Of a stretch of DNA of 64,000 bases, positions 51,468-62,632 are shown piece after piece; positions within the stretch are counted from its first letter, which is position 1, and the number at the start of each line of letters is the position of its first letter. A program made the position numbers and the translations under genes. Source of the DNA: Arthrobacter sp. E3 (lineage in GTDB: Bacteria > Actinomycetota > Actinomycetes > Actinomycetales > Micrococcaceae). The notes beneath the pieces are model-generated. The model was not told where the DNA came from and searched no databases. It saw nothing but the letters and a program-made list of their open reading frames with translations. The stretch is taken from contig NZ_JAFMPX010000019.1 in NCBI RefSeq assembly GCF_017353415.1, forward strand, positions 1 to 64,000, in the 5' to 3' direction.

Positions 51468-51773
51468 CTATTCGCGTGTGAGCGTGAGTGTAAGGCTGGG
51501 AATGAAGAAGGACAGGAGAAAGACCGGAAGGATGCTTTTTCCGCCGCACCGGAATCTTGCAACGTCACCGTCGGCGAGGATGAAAGTCTTGATGCGGCTG
51601 GATTTTCGGCCGTCCCGAACTTGAAGAGTGTGTTCGCCCGCAGCCAGGGGTATTTCTATACTTTTGTTCATTTCGACGGATCCGGCCGGATCTCCGTCGA
51701 CGAAGACCTGATAGGGGTAACGACGTACCTCGACCCCAATGGTGTGGTGCCGCAGTCTCAGCGTTGCGCTCAT
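51468..51773 (-). CDS. Small protein with PEGA-like beta domain and C-terminal hydrophobic segment
   Basis: A 101-aa protein of unknown function. Residues about 20-70 (VFVDGDPAGSVEMNKSIEIP, LAAGEHTLQVRDGRKSSRI) resemble the compact beta-sandwich of PEGA-type domains, which extend cell-surface proteins. A hydrophobic stretch (SILPVFLLSFFIPSLTLTLT) near the C-terminus could be a membrane anchor, giving a tail-anchored layout. Homology is uncertain and I do not recognise a named family. Confidence 0.55.
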   Translation of the reverse strand: MSATLRLRHHTIGVEVRRYPYQVFVDGDPAGSVEMNKSIEIPLAAGEHTLQVRDGRKSSRIKTFILADGDVARFRCGGKSILPVFLLSFFIPSLTLTLTRE

Positions 51774-51883
51774 GACGGTTCTCCTGCCTGTTCAATAGCC
51801 TGTCGCCTGCAACCCCACCTGCTGTGAAATGTACCACCGTTCCCGTTTCGCCATACCGCCGTCCGGGCTGGAAGAATGGGGGC

Positions 51884-52336
51884 ATGACTGTTGAGCCTTC
51901 CCTGACCCGTCGATCGACCCTGCGTATCACTACGGCAGCCAGCGGAGCCGCCTGTGCACTGGCCCTCGCAGGCTGTGCACCCTCCGCGAACGATATCCGT
52001 GCCAAGGGCAAGGCACCGGCCGAAATCCCCGCCACTGGAACCCCGCACCAGGTGGGAAAAATTTCCGAACTTCCGGTGGGCAGCACTGCTGCCGCTACGG
52101 CCGGGGACGTCGAAGTGATGCTCTTTCGCCCCGATGAAACCACAGTGCTGGCCTATAGCGACATCTGCACGCACGCCGGCTGCAAGGTTGCCCCCAACGG
52201 CGCCGACTTCAAGTGCCCCTGCCATGGGAGCGTGTTCAAGGGCAGTGACGGAACCGTGCAATCCGGACCGGCCAAGTCCCCGCTGCCGCGCTACGCCGCC
52301 GCCATTGACGGCGAATGGATTACAGTCAGTGTCTGA
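51884..52336 (+). CDS. Rieske [2Fe-2S] domain lipoprotein (Tat substrate)
   Basis: A 150-aa exported protein. TRRSTLRITTAASG is a twin-arginine signal and LALAGC (Cys31) a lipobox, so it is probably moved folded by Tat and anchored as a lipoprotein (Lgt at 8737). The cluster ligands are C95 and H97 (ICTHAGC) and C111 and H114 (KCPCHGSVF), with a disulfide pair C100/C113. This is an electron-transfer domain of the type used in actinobacterial respiratory or oxidase chains; its partner is unknown. I choose the ATG at 51884, since upstream sequence is out of family. Confidence 0.88.
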   Translation: MTVEPSLTRRSTLRITTAASGAACALALAGCAPSANDIRAKGKAPAEIPATGTPHQVGKISELPVGSTAAATAGDVEVMLFRPDETTVLAYSDICTHAGCKVAPNGADFKCPCHGSVFKGSDGTVQSGPAKSPLPRYAAAIDGEWITVSV

Positions 52337-52642
52337 GCCGGTCGCCGGACCGGCACGGCTCTTGCAGGGAGCTGTCTGGATCCGGCCACTTTCCACGCAC
52401 GACGCCGGACCTCTCGCCACTGCCTATGCCCGCAACCGTGCGTATCTGCAACCGTGGGAGCCTGTGCGTCCTAGGCAGGATTTCGCTCACTGACATGGTG
52501 CATGGGGCATTTCTGAACGGACATGTGGGCTACTGGGTGGATGAAGAATTCCAGCGGCGCGGCCGAGCAATACCTGAAGATCAATGCGAGCTGGCAGGAC
52601 CACGTATTGTTTCAACGCATCTTGACCCCTGCAGCCGCATAG
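52329..52642 (+). pseudogene. Decayed GNAT (RimJ/RimL-type) N-acetyltransferase
   Basis: Three pieces of one acetyltransferase lie in three different frames: N-terminal VWIRPLSTHDAGPLATAYAR and RNRAYLQPWEPVRPR (frame of 52329, stops at 52493); the middle GRISLTDMVHGAFLNGHVGY and WVDEEFQRRG (next frame, from about 52474 to 52562); and the C-terminal AEQYLKINASWQDHVLFQRI (third frame, from 52562, stop at 52640-52642). These match the start, acetyl-CoA region and end of RimJ/RimL proteins, with around 100 internal residues gone. The GTG at 52329 overlaps the Rieske stop, so the ancestral gene was probably co-transcribed with it. Confidence 0.82.
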
Positions 52643-52670
52643 GCACCCGCCTAAAACTTGCTAATAGCTG

Positions 52671-53660
52671 CTAAAACAAAGCGACCCGCGGCTGCTTCGG
52701 GAAGATTTCATCCAGGACGGCGAGGTCTTCCGTTGTTGGATTCCATGAGGCGGCGACGGCGTTTTCACGCACTTGTTCCGGCTTCGTGGCGCCGGCGATG
52801 ACGCTGGCAACCGACGGCTGGGCCGCGAGCCATGAGAAGGCCACCTGCACTTCGCTCAAGCCTCGTTCTGCGGCAAATTCTCCAAATGACTTCAGCTGGT
52901 CGAGATCTGCACCCTCTACCATGTACTGCCGTGTGTGGCTGAGTCGGCTGCCCGCCGGAGCCTTCCCGGAACTGTATTTGCCTGTGAGCAGCCCGTTGGC
53001 GAGCGGGTAGTAGGGCATGACACCCAGGCCGAAAGCCTCAGCCGCCGGGGTCACTTCAAGTTCTGCGCGCCGATCCATCAGGTTGTAGTGGTTTTGGCTC
53101 GCAGTGAACCGCGTGCCACCGGACAGGCGAGCGGTGAACTCCGCTTCGGCAATTTGCCAGCCAGCCATGTTCGAGTGGCCCAGGTACAGAACTTTTCCCT
53201 GCTTGACCAGGTCGTCGAGCGCATCGAGTGTCTCGCTGATAGGCGTCAGCGGATCTGGGGAATGGTAGTAGTACAGGTCGATATAGTCGGTGTTCAGTCT
53301 GCGCAGCGACGCCTCGACCGACTGCATGATGTACTTGCGCGATCCGCGCCTGCCCCAGTCAACTCCGTTAGCGCCGGAGGCGTCGAGGCCAAACTTCGTG
53401 GCCACGACCGCGTTCTTGCGCTCTCTGCCCAGCGCCTTTCCCAACATGATTTCGCCCTGGCCCGCATACGCGCCGTACATATCAGCCATGTCGAAGAGCG
53501 TGATGCCCGCATTCAGTGCCGCATGCACCACGGCATCGCTGCCCTCCTGGGTTTCGGTAACAGATCCAGTGCGGCCCAGATTGTTGCACCCGAGCCCCAC
53601 TGTTGAAACAGTCAGGCCCGAAAGGCCCACCTGGCGGTATTCAATGCTGTGCTCAGTCAT
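52671..53660 (-). CDS. Aldo/keto reductase
   Basis: A 329-aa NADPH-dependent reductase of the AKR superfamily (YghZ/tas-like). VGLGCNNLGRTGS starts the barrel, the catalytic tetrad is seen in LFDMADMYGAY (Asp, Tyr), VVATKFGLD (Lys) and DLYYYHSPDP (His), and GVMPYYPLANGLLTGKYS is a cofactor region. Natural substrate is unknown. I choose the ATG at 53660, as the longer frame is out of family. It converges with the GNAT pseudogene and Rieske gene. Confidence 0.92.
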   Translation of the reverse strand: MTEHSIEYRQVGLSGLTVSTVGLGCNNLGRTGSVTETQEGSDAVVHAALNAGITLFDMADMYGAYAGQGEIMLGKALGRERKNAVVATKFGLDASGANGVDWGRRGSRKYIMQSVEASLRRLNTDYIDLYYYHSPDPLTPISETLDALDDLVKQGKVLYLGHSNMAGWQIAEAEFTARLSGGTRFTASQNHYNLMDRRAELEVTPAAEAFGLGVMPYYPLANGLLTGKYSSGKAPAGSRLSHTRQYMVEGADLDQLKSFGEFAAERGLSEVQVAFSWLAAQPSVASVIAGATKPEQVRENAVAASWNPTTEDLAVLDEIFPKQPRVALF

Positions 53661-53730
53661 GCTTCCACCATAGCGAATCCGTCGGGCGTACACACGGCCT
53701 CCCCAAATTCGCCGGGTCAACACTGGTCGC

Positions 53731-53790
53731 GGGGGCTGTTGTGGTGATCGGACGCTGCTAGAGCAGCGTCCGATCACCACAACAGCCCCC
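53731..53790 (-). terminator. 29-bp perfect hairpin, terminator of the dxs-DUF402 block
   Basis: Arms gggggctgttgtggtgatcg... and its complement (53731-53759 and 53762-53790) form a perfect 29-bp stem with a 2-nt loop, 10 bp after the stop of the unknown gene. It is unusually long. It lacks a T-tract, but position and length support a terminator. Confidence 0.75.
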
Positions 53791-53799
53791 GGATCGCAT

Positions 53800-54504
53800 T
53801 TACAAGCTGAAAGCGGTGCCGCCTGTCGCGCTGTGCTTGGCGCGGAGGGCAGATGGGTCGTTGATGGGGCCGGTGGCAACTGTCAGCTTGGTGAAGTCGA
53901 GCTTCTCCTCGCGGATGCAGACCTTGATGTTTGCCACCGCGCGCGGGGCATCCGGTGCCACGATGTACACGTTCAACTTGCCCAGGCCGTGCCCGGCGGA
54001 CGTGAATTCGAACTTCTCCAAGACTCCGCTGCCACGCCAAGCCAGGTGCGGGGTGAGCGTGTCCTTCACGCGCTGGGCCAGGTGCTTGTCCCGGTCGCTG
54101 ACACGGTCGCTCTTCAGCGCGAACTGGGCCACCACCAGCGTCTGCTCATCACGGGTGAGAACGGCATAGCCATCCTCAACACACTGTTCGGCGAAGGCGG
54201 CCAGCATCCCTTCAGCCTCCTCAAGCGTCTTCACGGGAGCGTCCTTCGACGTGCTGATGTGCCCCACCGTGCCATGGTTGAGCACGAAGAAAACCTCCGG
54301 CGCTTCTGCGGCAACCGCGGCGGACGCGTTACCCTCAACCCCGCTGCCGTCATCTTCGGCTTCGTCCGTCTCCCCGGCTCCCCCGGCGTCAACCCACGCT
54401 TCGCGGAAGACGAGTACGCCGTCGTCGTTCTTCTTGTACATGCGCACAATGTTGGGGTCAAGGCCGTCAAGGACGGTCTGGTTGATGGTTTCGGAGCTGC
54501 TCAT
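53800..54504 (-). CDS. Conserved protein of unknown function
   Basis: A 234-aa soluble protein. Residues about 40-65 form an acidic Asp/Glu/Gly linker between an N-terminal segment (LDGLDPNIVRMYKKNDDGVL) and a main domain with VFFVLNHGTVGHIST, VEDGYAVLTRDEQTLVVAQF, then WRGSGVLEKFEFTSAGHGLG and KLNVYIVAPDAPRAVANIKV. I do not recognise a family. It overlaps the DUF402 gene by 4 nt and shares its transcript, and it is followed by a long hairpin. The main domain looks alpha/beta with a C-terminal ATGPINDPSALRAKHSA tail. Confidence 0.65.
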   Translation of the reverse strand: MSSSETINQTVLDGLDPNIVRMYKKNDDGVLVFREAWVDAGGAGETDEAEDDGSGVEGNASAAVAAEAPEVFFVLNHGTVGHISTSKDAPVKTLEEAEGMLAAFAEQCVEDGYAVLTRDEQTLVVAQFALKSDRVSDRDKHLAQRVKDTLTPHLAWRGSGVLEKFEFTSAGHGLGKLNVYIVAPDAPRAVANIKVCIREEKLDFTKLTVATGPINDPSALRAKHSATGGTAFSL

Positions 54505-55094
54505 GGCAGGGTCCTTCCTAGGGTAAACCAGGCCGCTTCGCGACCGTCGAATGGTGGGAGACCTGCTTTTACGGCCTCGGTGAGCGCTTCGCAGGCGGCC
54601 TCCATGCGGGCAACCAGCGGCTCGGGGTAGGACATCTGCAGGCTGTGCTCGGCGAATTCGTCGCGGTCGTCCACGAACAAACCCGCACTTTTGGTGCGGA
54701 CCACGTCAAGGTCCATGTCGATCATGTGGAACTCCATGACGCCGGGCCGGATGCGCCGCCACGCCAGCTCGATGGCCAAGTCAATGTAGAGTTCGACGCC
54801 GTTCGGGTGCGCTTCGTCGAAGAATGTCGCCACCCAGTCCCCCGAATACGGGATGAGAAAAATGGCATCCGATTCTGTGTAGGAGGCGGCGCCGGGCCGG
54901 GAAATGAATTCGTGCGTGCCCTGAAAAACCCAATGCCCATATTCATCCGAGCCCAGGTAGCGCCCGGGCACCACCCAGTGGGCGGTGCCGTCATACTTGC
55001 GGTTGCGGGCCACCACAAGGTCCCCGATCTCAGGGAGGTCCGCAGCGCTGGGGAGATCCATGCTGACCGGCAGCAGTTCAGGATGCGCGGTCAC
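54501..55094 (-). CDS. DUF402 (FomD-like) protein
   Basis: A 197-aa protein with the DUF402 core: [20 protein letters not shown], and [14 protein letters not shown] and [12 protein letters not shown], which form a beta-barrel. DUF402 proteins include FomD and nucleotidyl phosphate hydrolases with a metal-bound Asp/Glu core, so a nucleotide or nucleoside phosphatase activity is possible; no direct evidence here. The start overlaps the dxs stop by 4 nt, and the stop overlaps the next gene, forming a tight leftward run dxs-DUF402-unknown. Confidence 0.82.
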   Translation of the reverse strand: MTAHPELLPVSMDLPSAADLPEIGDLVVARNRKYDGTAHWVVPGRYLGSDEYGHWVFQGTHEFISRPGAASYTESDAIFLIPYSGDWVATFFDEAHPNGVELYIDLAIELAWRRIRPGVMEFHMIDMDLDVVRTKSAGLFVDDRDEFAEHSLQMSYPEPLVARMEAACEALTEAVKAGLPPFDGREAAWFTLGRTLP

Positions 55095-57082
55095 AGGATC
55101 GGCATCTGCCCTGTGCGGGGGGAAGCATGGCCAGGTAGCGGGCGGGCAAAGGGCACCTTGGTGCCAAGGACCTGCTCCACAGTGTCCTGCGCCACGCGCT
55201 GGGCGGTCAGGCCCACGCGTTCCATCACTTCGGCACGGGTACCGTGGCTCAGGAACTCCACGGGCAGGCCCACCTCGTTCAAAGCCGTGTCAATGCCGGC
55301 AGCACGCAGTTCCTGGCGAATCCTCGAGCCCACCCCGCCTGCCCGCACCCCGTCCTCCACAACAACCACAATGCGGTGCTGCGAGGCCAGTTGCACAACG
55401 GAGCGCGGCACGGGCATCACCCAGCGCGGATCCACGACGGTGGCTGTAATGCCCTGCGCCCCAATGCGCTTCGCCACGTCAAGGCACATTTCACTCATGG
55501 CGCCGACACTGACAATCAATACGTCCGTCTGCGGCTCACCTGCTTCCACCGGCATGTGGTGGCTCGGGCGTGCCAGGACGTCCACCCCGTCGTACATGCG
55601 CTCAATGGCCACCACTTCCGGCCCCACCTTGCCCTTGGAGTAGCGAACCACGCTGGGAGCGTTTTCAATGGCCACGGCCTCACGCAGTTCCTCGCGCAGC
55701 CGCACCTCGTCGCGCGGGGCGGCTAGGTGCAGACCGGGAACAATCTGCAGCATGGCCAAGTCCCACATGCCATGGTGGCTTGGGCCGTCGGGACCGGTGA
55801 CGCCAGCCCGGTCCAGCACAATTGTGACCCCGGCCTTGTGGAGGGCAACGTCCATGAGTAGCTGGTCGAAACCGCGGTTTAGGAACGTGGCATACATGGC
55901 AACGACGGGGTGCAGACCGCCGAAGGCCATGCCCGCCGCCATGGTCAGGGCGTGCTGCTCCGCAATGCCGACATCCACCACGCGGTCCGGGAACTTCTTG
56001 GCGAACGCCGCTAGGCCCAGGGGCAGCAGCATGGCGCCGGTGACGGCCACAATGTCATCGCGTTCTTCAGCGATCTTCGTGATTTCCTCACCAAAGACGG
56101 AGGTCCAGGACTTGCCGCCGGAGGCTTCCACCGAGACACCCGTTTCGGGGTTGATGACGCCCACGGCATGGAACTGGTCGTTGACATCGGCCCGTGCCGG
56201 GGCATACCCGCGGCCCTTTTCGGTGAAGGCATGGACAATGACAGGACCGCCGTAGTTCTTGGCAGCCGTCAGCGCCGCTTCCATCGCCTTTTCGTCGTGG
56301 CCGTCCACCGGGCCCAGGTACTTCATGCCCAGATCGTCAAACAATCCTTGCGGAGCCCACCAGTCCTTCATGCCCGTCTTGGCAGCGTGCAGGCTCTTGT
56401 ACACAAAGCGGCCTGCTGCGTTGCCGTCCTGCAGGCGCTTCTTGCCCCAGGTCATGGATGCTTCATAGCTCTTACGGGTCCGGACATGGTCAATGGCCGG
56501 ACGCAGCGACGCCAGGTATTCCGCCACGCCGCCCACCGTGGGCGCGTAGGAACGTCCGTTGTCGTTGACAACGATGACCACGCGACGGTCCTTGTCGGCG
56601 GCAATGTTGTTGATCGCCTCCCACGTCATGCCGCCGGTCAACGCTCCGTCACCAACGACGGCGACGACGAACCGGTCACCTTCCCCTGTTAACTTCCTCG
56701 CGCGGGAGATTCCGTCGGCCCAGGACAGGGAGGAGGAGGCGTGGGAGCTTTCAACGATGTCGTGCTCGGATTCGCCGCGGTCGGGGTATCCGGAGAGCCC
56801 GCCTGTCTGGCGCAGGGTGGAAAAGTCCTGCCGGCCGGTCACCAGCTTGTGCACATAGGACTGGTGCCCCGTGTCAAACACGATGCTGTCCCGAGGGGAG
56901 TCAAACACCCTGTGGATGGCAAGGGTGAGCTCGACAACGCCCAGGTTGGGGCCCAGATGGCCACCCGTCTGGGACACGTTCGCAATGAGGAAGTCGCGGA
57001 TTTCCTGGGCCAGCGACACCATTTGGGCATCACTGAGCCTGCTCAGGTCATGCGGATCCTTGATGGTTTCTAGTAGTCCCAT
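55091..57082 (-). CDS. dxs: 1-deoxy-D-xylulose-5-phosphate synthase
   Basis: First committed step of the MEP isoprenoid route; joins pyruvate and glyceraldehyde 3-phosphate with thiamine diphosphate. The 663-aa protein has [33 protein letters not shown] (ThDP/Mg site), the [15 protein letters not shown] block, and the C-terminal [22 protein letters not shown]. The fold and length are those of the family. It has 107 bp upstream with a hairpin (57138-57172) that probably ends the aconitase transcript. Confidence 0.97.
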   Translation of the reverse strand: MGLLETIKDPHDLSRLSDAQMVSLAQEIRDFLIANVSQTGGHLGPNLGVVELTLAIHRVFDSPRDSIVFDTGHQSYVHKLVTGRQDFSTLRQTGGLSGYPDRGESEHDIVESSHASSSLSWADGISRARKLTGEGDRFVVAVVGDGALTGGMTWEAINNIAADKDRRVVIVVNDNGRSYAPTVGGVAEYLASLRPAIDHVRTRKSYEASMTWGKKRLQDGNAAGRFVYKSLHAAKTGMKDWWAPQGLFDDLGMKYLGPVDGHDEKAMEAALTAAKNYGGPVIVHAFTEKGRGYAPARADVNDQFHAVGVINPETGVSVEASGGKSWTSVFGEEITKIAEERDDIVAVTGAMLLPLGLAAFAKKFPDRVVDVGIAEQHALTMAAGMAFGGLHPVVAMYATFLNRGFDQLLMDVALHKAGVTIVLDRAGVTGPDGPSHHGMWDLAMLQIVPGLHLAAPRDEVRLREELREAVAIENAPSVVRYSKGKVGPEVVAIERMYDGVDVLARPSHHMPVEAGEPQTDVLIVSVGAMSEMCLDVAKRIGAQGITATVVDPRWVMPVPRSVVQLASQHRIVVVVEDGVRAGGVGSRIRQELRAAGIDTALNEVGLPVEFLSHGTRAEVMERVGLTAQRVAQDTVEQVLGTKVPFARPLPGHASPRTGQMPIL

Positions 57083-57137
57083 TGCTTACCTCCAGGTGCA
57101 CAGTCAACGTCTAAGGGTATCGCGGTCTTTAATGTGC

Positions 57138-57172
57138 CGGGGCGGGCACCCGGTTTCCCCGATGCCCGCCCG
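57138..57172 (-). terminator. Hairpin between acn and dxs
   Basis: Arms around cggggcgggcacccgg and ccgatgcccgcccg give a GC-rich hairpin between the acn stop and dxs start. No strong T-tract is present. Confidence 0.55.
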
Positions 57173-57189
57173 TTGCAGATCTACACTTT

Positions 57190-60018
<2,829 letters not shown>

Positions 60019-60086
60019 CGATGGACTCCTCTCGCCACTACTTTTATCTTTGTCACGCACGGGACAGGATGCCAGTTAGGCATGCC

Positions 60087-62624
60087 TTACTCGCGCTCGG
60101 ACACCGCTCCGCGCCTCTTGAGAAAACGGTAGAGCAGCTCGATCGCCAGACATCCTGTTGCAGTAACCGCAATCGTAACCGCCAAAAGCCCGCCGCTTGG
60201 GATATCGAGGGCGAAGAAAGTCCGGGCGAACGGCACAGCCATCACCAAGGCCAGGCCCGCGACCATGGCAGCCACCAGCAAAGCCCGCCATCTGTCGAAG
60301 GGGCGTGCCAGCGCACCGAGCACCCACAGCGCCACCACCAGCACGGTCATGGTCACTGCGGTCTGGGCTTCGCGCACCACGTGCTCTGTGCCCAACGTGG
60401 TGTGCGGGAAGGCGTGGGCATAGGAGTAGACGGCCATGATGCATACCGCCACGATGGTCCCGGCGGGTATGGCAAACATGAGCGTACGCCGCAGGAATCC
60501 GGGCTGATAGCGCCTTGCATTGGGCAGCAGCGCCAGGAAGAAGGCAGGGATGCCGATGGTCATGGAGCTGACAATGGACAGCTGCCGCGGCAGGAACGGA
60601 TAGCGCCACATCAACAGCGCAATCGTGATGGAAATGAGAATCGCGTACGTGGTTTTTGTCAGGAACAGATTCGCCACCCGCTCCACATTGGCGATGACGC
60701 GCCGCCCCTCAGCCACCACCGAGGGAAGGTGGGAAAACTTACCGTCCAGCAGCACCAGACGCGAGACGGCCTTCGTGGCTGCCGCACCGCTGCCCATGGC
60801 GATCCCCATGTCCGCATGCTTGAGCGCCAACGCGTCATTGACGCCGTCGCCCGTCATGGCAACCACGTGGCCCATGCTCTGCAAGGTGAGCACAATGGAC
60901 TTCTTTTGTTCCGGTGTGACGCGGCCCAGGACGCTTTCGCGCTCCAACACCTCCGTCATGGCCTCGCGGTCTTCGGGCATGTCCCGCGCGTCGTAACCGT
61001 CTCCGGTGAAATCAAAACCGACTTCGCGGGCGACTATTGCGACGGTGCGTGGGTTGTCGCCGGAGATGATTTTCAGCTCAATACCCTGCTCACGGAAGTA
61101 CTGCAGTGTCTCGGCGGCGTCGGAGCGGATTTTTTCATGGAACGTCAACAATGCCACGGCTTGGAGGTCACCCTCGCCGTTGACTGGCCTATGTGCCAGC
61201 ACCACAGCCCGCAGGCCGCGCCCTGACGCTTCGGAAGACGCCTCGAGGGCCTCCTTATGGGATTCGTGCGTCAAGACCATTTCAGGGCCACCCAGCACCC
61301 ATTCACCGGCCAGTGCGCCGTCACCAAAGGTGACAGAACTGTACTTGCGGGCGCTGCTGAAGGGGAGCTCCGCCGTCGGACGCTCAACGGGGACGTCGTC
61401 GTACTTGGCGGCAAGGGCGGATGTGGTGGCATTGGCGTTGGGGTGGGCACCCTGCCAGGCCAGGACCTGCTCCCAGCCGGGCACGGGCCCAAAGACGGTG
61501 CTGCCATCCCACTCCATGCTGCCTTCGGTGAGCGTGCCCGTCTTGTCAAGGCACACCATGTCCACCCGGGCCAGACCCTCCACGGCGGGAAGTTCCTGGA
61601 CCAGGACCTTCCGCCTGGCCAGGGTCACGGCGGCCATACCGAAGGAAATGCTGGTCAACAGCACCAGGCCTTCTGGAATCATGGCCACAATGCTCGCCAC
61701 GGCGCTGATCACAGCAATCCGCCACGCACCGGAATCAATGGCCGCAGCCCAGCCGCCGTGGGCGCTCATCTGACCGTTGATCACGAGCAGGATGATCGGG
61801 ATCAACGCCCAGGCAATGTACAAAATGATCCGGTTGATGGAGTTGCGGATCTCCGAATTCACCAGCGAGAAGCGCCGCGCCTCAGCCGTCAGCGCCGAAG
61901 CGTAGGCCTCAGCCCCCACCCTGTGCACGCGCGCCGTGCCATATCCGTCCACCACTGCGGAGCCGGACAGCGCCATGTCCCCGGGGCCCTTGATGACGGG
62001 GTCCGACTCCCCCGTCAGCAGCGACTCGTCAATTTCCAGGGACTCCGCAGCCAGGATGATGGCGTCGGCCGGAATTTGGTCGCCGGTGCGCAGCAGCAGC
62101 ACGTCATCTTGGACGACGTCGGCAACCGCCAGGTCCTGCTCCCGGCCCTCGCGCAGCACCCGGGCCAGCGGGGCATGCAGCACGGCGAGCTTGTCAAGGG
62201 TGCGTTTGGCCCGGTACTCCTGCACCACCCCGATGGCGGCGTTGGCAAGAACGATGAACCCAAACAGCGCGTCGCGCGGGTCCCCCGCCAGCAGCACCAG
62301 TACCAGGCAGCTGCCCAGCACCGTGTTGAACAGTGTGAAGACGTTGGCGCGCACAATTGCCCAGACGCTGCGGCTGCTTTCATGGGCAACGGCGTTTGTC
62401 AGTTCGGCAGCGCGCCGCTCATGGACCTGCGCCGCGCTGAGCCCGCTGCGTTCCAGCTCCGCCACATCGACCGGCGCCAGCTTGCCCCGCGCGTGCACCA
62501 TGGCCAAACGGCGGTGTTCATCGCGCCGTTCGGCCAGGATGGTGCCCTTGGGTTTGTTCCGGGTCAGATCACGCCGGGGCTTGCGGGCCCTTGCGTCCGC
62601 GGGTTTCAAGTCCGTTTCGTTCAA
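60087..62624 (-). CDS. Cation-translocating P-type ATPase (CtpE-like)
   Basis: An 845-aa P-type ATPase. The N-terminal cytoplasmic part (about 1-90) is Lys/Arg-rich; the actuator has LTGESDP, the phosphorylation site is CLDKTGTLTEG with Asp360, and the hinge is GDGVNDALALKHADMGIAMGSG. About ten membrane segments are seen. The membrane motif MIPEGLVLLTSI (PEGL) is the mark of the CtpE-like calcium pumps, so I suggest calcium export, but ion choice is inferred. A SERCA-like assignment is less likely because the usual PEG sequence context differs. It is 8 bp after the RNA methyltransferase gene. Confidence 0.9.
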   Translation of the reverse strand: MNETDLKPADARARKPRRDLTRNKPKGTILAERRDEHRRLAMVHARGKLAPVDVAELERSGLSAAQVHERRAAELTNAVAHESSRSVWAIVRANVFTLFNTVLGSCLVLVLLAGDPRDALFGFIVLANAAIGVVQEYRAKRTLDKLAVLHAPLARVLREGREQDLAVADVVQDDVLLLRTGDQIPADAIILAAESLEIDESLLTGESDPVIKGPGDMALSGSAVVDGYGTARVHRVGAEAYASALTAEARRFSLVNSEIRNSINRIILYIAWALIPIILLVINGQMSAHGGWAAAIDSGAWRIAVISAVASIVAMIPEGLVLLTSISFGMAAVTLARRKVLVQELPAVEGLARVDMVCLDKTGTLTEGSMEWDGSTVFGPVPGWEQVLAWQGAHPNANATTSALAAKYDDVPVERPTAELPFSSARKYSSVTFGDGALAGEWVLGGPEMVLTHESHKEALEASSEASGRGLRAVVLAHRPVNGEGDLQAVALLTFHEKIRSDAAETLQYFREQGIELKIISGDNPRTVAIVAREVGFDFTGDGYDARDMPEDREAMTEVLERESVLGRVTPEQKKSIVLTLQSMGHVVAMTGDGVNDALALKHADMGIAMGSGAAATKAVSRLVLLDGKFSHLPSVVAEGRRVIANVERVANLFLTKTTYAILISITIALLMWRYPFLPRQLSIVSSMTIGIPAFFLALLPNARRYQPGFLRRTLMFAIPAGTIVAVCIMAVYSYAHAFPHTTLGTEHVVREAQTAVTMTVLVVALWVLGALARPFDRWRALLVAAMVAGLALVMAVPFARTFFALDIPSGGLLAVTIAVTATGCLAIELLYRFLKRRGAVSERE

Positions 62625-62632
62625 GTCCGGTC

